DNA from: an uncultured Bacteroidales bacterium
Lineage (GTDB): Bacteria; Bacteroidota; Bacteroidia; Bacteroidales; Tenuifilaceae
Direction: 5' to 3'
Length of the DNA stretch: 9,767 nucleotides
Assembly: GCA_937915475.1 (NCBI GenBank)
Contig: CALGIR010000192.1
Span: forward strand, 1 to 9,767
A program made the translations under genes and the position numbers. Numbering within the stretch: the first letter of the stretch is position 1; each line of letters opens with the position of its first letter. The notes under the pieces are model-generated. The model searched no databases. It saw only the letters and a list, made by a program, of their open reading frames with translations, and was not told where the DNA came from. Of the stretch, positions 8,601-9,767 are shown piece by piece.

Positions 8601-9601
8601 TTAGTTAGTCCCACTACAATCCTATAGCCTGTAGCTGTACAGTTTTTAAATGTATTACTATGTGCGCCGTTACGCACCACAAAAACCTGATTAAAACTGT
8701 TCTTTTTTCTAGTATTATCACCAACACAATTTATGAATTCGTTATTATTAGCCAAATGTGCAACCGAAAAACACTCTTCAAAATTCTTTGCTTCACAGTC
8801 GATAAATTTGTTGCCGGTACTAGGGATTTTAAAATTAGTACCACCAGGATCTGCTTGATCTTTTATAATAAAACCATGATTACCTTTGGTGGAAGCTTTT
8901 TTGTCTTCAGCATAACAATTTATAATTGTGTTGTTGCTAGACCAAATTAGGACAAAGTAATAATCGGTTATATAATCATGAGGATTGGCCGTCTGCTCAC
9001 AATATGCCCCGCAGTCTTTAATAAGACAATTATTACTCGCTAATAAAGAAATATTTTCTCCTCCATTATCTGTTGCAGAGCAATTAATAAGTTGGCATGT
9101 ATCACTTTTATGGATCCTTATGCCTATTCCTTCCCACCCAACACCGATTTTTGAACAAGAATCAGCAACCACATTTTCAAGTTTTCCTTTATGACTAAAG
9201 TTGGTAAACCAAATGCCACAATAGTATCTTTTAACTTTTATACCTTTTATTGTAACGTTTGTTTTCCCAGATACAGTAATACCATAACCATCATGGTTAA
9301 CACCATCAAGGTAAGCAGTACCATCATACGATTCAAAAGTAGTTCCTGAATTGCCAACTACAAGATGAACATGTCCGTAATTACCTCCTTTAATTTTTAC
9401 AACATCCCCTGCTACAGCAGTTGAAAAGGCTCTATCAATTGACATTGGAGAATTTATAGTTGCTCCATTTCCTGAAGGTTCTGGAGATACATAGATTATT
9501 TTTGCATTTGCATTTTCTGCATTAAAGCCAAGAAGTATCATTAGTACTCCTAAAAAACCTACTAAGGTTTTTGCTTTTTTTAAAATGGTATAGTTTTTCA
9601 T
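5699..9601 (-). CDS. Giant modular T9SS cargo: beta-helix, LamG, three Fn3-like repeats, sorting domain
   Basis: This 1300-residue secreted protein has six recognisable parts. (1) Signal peptide, residues 1-33, cleavage likely after ANA. (2) Right-handed parallel beta-helix, about 36-455, built of short coils with recurring N-x-F-I-N-C motifs, like pectate lyase or NosD-type proteins. (3) Residues about 460-505 (GSPAINAG, then DFDGVARPQ and DMGVYEYG) match the choice-of-anchor Q motif. (4) LamG-type concanavalin A-like domain, about 510-717 (VAYWKFDE to IDEVRLYKKAL). (5) Three Fn3-like repeats of 98 residues, about 720-1011, each with TARGVCWST and TTYYVRAYA. (6) A second jelly-roll-like module, about 1018-1192 (YYEDFSDG to FDDLSVKIY), then a T9SS sorting domain, about 1220-1300 (CYPNPFTSDL, NGIYFCRI). 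Likely a surface glycan-binding or lyase-like protein; no catalytic residues can be assigned. The ATG at 9601 follows an A/T-rich leader. It leads the lipoprotein gene downstream by 79 nt. Confidence 0.92.
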   Translation of the reverse strand: MKNYTILKKAKTLVGFLGVLMILLGFNAENANAKIIYVSPEPSGNGATINSPMSIDRAFSTAVAGDVVKIKGGNYGHVHLVVGNSGTTFESYDGTAYLDGVNHDGYGITVSGKTNVTIKGIKVKRYYCGIWFTNFSHKGKLENVVADSCSKIGVGWEGIGIRIHKSDTCQLINCSATDNGGENISLLASNNCLIKDCGAYCEQTANPHDYITDYYFVLIWSSNNTIINCYAEDKKASTKGNHGFIIKDQADPGGTNFKIPSTGNKFIDCEAKNFEECFSVAHLANNNEFINCVGDNTRKKNSFNQVFVVRNGAHSNTFKNCTATGYRIVVGLTNYNEGNDLKKKDGNHFINCIFKSTGVEHSIGVAFDRTTNTIFENCTFHNMYYLGRYTGTNTDNSFINCIVYDVDVKYDDRVKPYPWGGTAYDGTGDLTVNNTCFHLNGFDPLSGSGNISADPLFVSSTDYHLQAGSPAINAGTTGTYAYDFDGVARPQGSAWDMGVYEYGAGSGGTTPVAYWKFDENAGSIATDNSGNINTGTLINSPIWAIGKIGSALNFTNNYVNVPSSTSIDSITNAVTISAWVKTTTTSQSVILERWLYGEGVNQRAYCLQIREGKVLFGISKDGTSANSKWLTSTIPVNDGNWRHVAGTFDGTTMQLYISGVQNTSVSAEFSAIYVPTGNLHIGKWENNSGVFEHPFIGIIDEVRLYKKALSSAEIAKLTNAPPTVTTTAISAITPNTATSGGNITYNGGAAVTARGVCWSTTTNPTTANSKTSNDTGTGSFTSSITGLTAGTTYYVRAYAINSYGTAYGAQVSFKTSAIAPTITTTSATAVTQTTAASGGNITSDGGASVTARGVCWSTAKNPTTSNSKTSNGTGAGSFTSSITGLTANTTYYVRAYATNSVGTAYGTQVSFKTSAIAPTITTTSATAVTQTTAASGGNITSDGGASVTARGVCWSTATNPTTANYNTSNGAGIGSFTSSIAGLFANTTYYVRAYATNSVGTAYGTQVSFKTAESVPNTYYEDFSDGVANNFVASSGTWAVESNQYSQSSTSNSNTIASVPVIQYGKLVYEWKTYFITSTSAGMHIMCDAPNGAGRGNSYLVFQNGTMLQIYESIGNALIKRTEASCTSAAGQNHTYKVIYDPATGQINAYRDGSTNPIVSWKDDSPLTSGSYISLRTNSTHAHFDDLSVKIYSNSTKSALDNEDGETETEIKTDTEITLSCYPNPFTSDLNISYTVPEEGSVLIQIYDFTGRAISRVVDEKQAAGSYNVAWNADERMTNGIYFCRIVINGYSKTSKIIML
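6571..7444 (-). repeat. Three tandem 294-bp Fn3-like coding repeats
   Basis: Three in-frame units recur every 294 bp (98 codons); the shared anchor ttttaaatgaaacttgtg begins at 6571 and 6865, and with one base changed after it at 7159. The two units nearest the C terminus share an uninterrupted 153-bp identical stretch (6730-6882 and 7024-7176). The N-terminal unit is more diverged but aligns throughout. This is a directly visible duplication inside a single gene, so copy number could change by homologous recombination without breaking the frame. Confidence 0.93.
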
Positions 9602-9767
9602 GTGGTTTAGTCTAAGGTTTTTAAAAAAATAAATATGATTATCCCCTTTTATGCCTGTAATAAAAAGTTATCAAATCGATGCTCCATTGTGAGCATACTT
9701 TGCGAAGCAATCTTTGAAAATTTGTATATTATTAAATAACATAAGATTGCAAAGAACGAGTGGTTCG
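9602..9767. other. Upstream region of the 1300-residue gene with inverted repeats
   Basis: No gene is visible in these 166 bases, which must contain the leader of the minus-strand cargo gene and probably its promoter. A 6-bp stem with a 6-nt loop (atgctc 9679-9684, gagcat 9691-9696) adjoins a larger imperfect inverted repeat at 9698-9754. I could not match the Bacteroidota -33/-7 promoter (TTTG and TAnnTTTG) with proper spacing. Confidence 0.45.
9698..9754. repeat. 12-bp inverted repeat with a 5-nt bulge upstream of the cargo gene
   Basis: The left arm ctttgc-gaagc-aatctt (9698-9714) pairs with aagattgcaaag (9743-9754) at all 12 positions if gaagc is bulged out; 28 nt separate the arms. No T tract follows in either direction, so it does not look like a terminator. 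It lies 97-153 bp upstream of the ATG, where an operator or a structured 5' leader would be possible. Its role is unassigned. Confidence 0.45.

Noticed and set aside
7305..8608. Several plus-strand open frames of 84-106 codons antisense to the cargo gene
   Set aside because: All lie within the well-supported 1300-residue frame, have no recognisable domain, and look like shadow frames.
9602..9767. Bacteroidota promoter (TTTG, about 20 nt, TAnnTTTG) for the cargo gene
   Set aside because: TTTG occurs on the minus strand (complement of 9672-9675 and of 9751 onward), but no matching -7 element sits at the right distance.

Overview
The window looks like chromosomal DNA from an AT-rich member of the Bacteroidota. 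Two large genes end in type IX secretion (T9SS) C-terminal sorting domains, two others encode lipoproteins of Bacteroidota style, and start codons sit behind A/T-rich leaders rather than Shine-Dalgarno sequences. I cannot name a genus. No mobile element, CRISPR array, tRNA or rRNA was seen.

Layout. Bases 1-599 (+) hold the C-terminal half of a PLP-dependent methionine gamma-lyase-type enzyme, cut by the window edge. It converges on a run of four minus-strand genes. In transcription order these are: a 1300-residue mosaic T9SS cargo protein (9601-5699; beta-helix, LamG, three Fn3-like repeats, a second jelly-roll-like module, sorting domain); a 339-residue lipoprotein of unknown function (5619-4600); a strong 15-bp hairpin terminator (4567-4535); a 346-residue lipoprotein, perhaps DUF6263-like (4498-3458); a 630-bp stretch with no convincing gene; and a 651-residue T9SS cargo protein (2827-872) with a seven-repeat propeller, a carboxypeptidase-regulatory-like domain, an Fn3-like domain and a sorting domain. 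A 14-bp inverted repeat enclosing a GNRA-capped hairpin lies just past the last stop codon, in the convergent gap.

How the genes may work together. All four minus-strand products carry export signals, and all are predicted to end at the cell surface or outer membrane. The first two are 79 bp apart with no visible terminator between them, so they may be co-transcribed. The beta-helix and LamG modules point to glycan or matrix binding, or to a polysaccharide lyase-like activity, but no catalytic residues can be assigned from sequence alone. No SusC/SusD pair, T9SS core gene or regulator is present, so this is not a recognisable polysaccharide utilisation locus. The methionine gamma-lyase is probably an unrelated housekeeping neighbour. 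I found no clear evidence of a new multi-gene system. The most unusual items are the near-identical Fn3 repeats, the structured inverted repeats and the two lipoproteins of unknown function.
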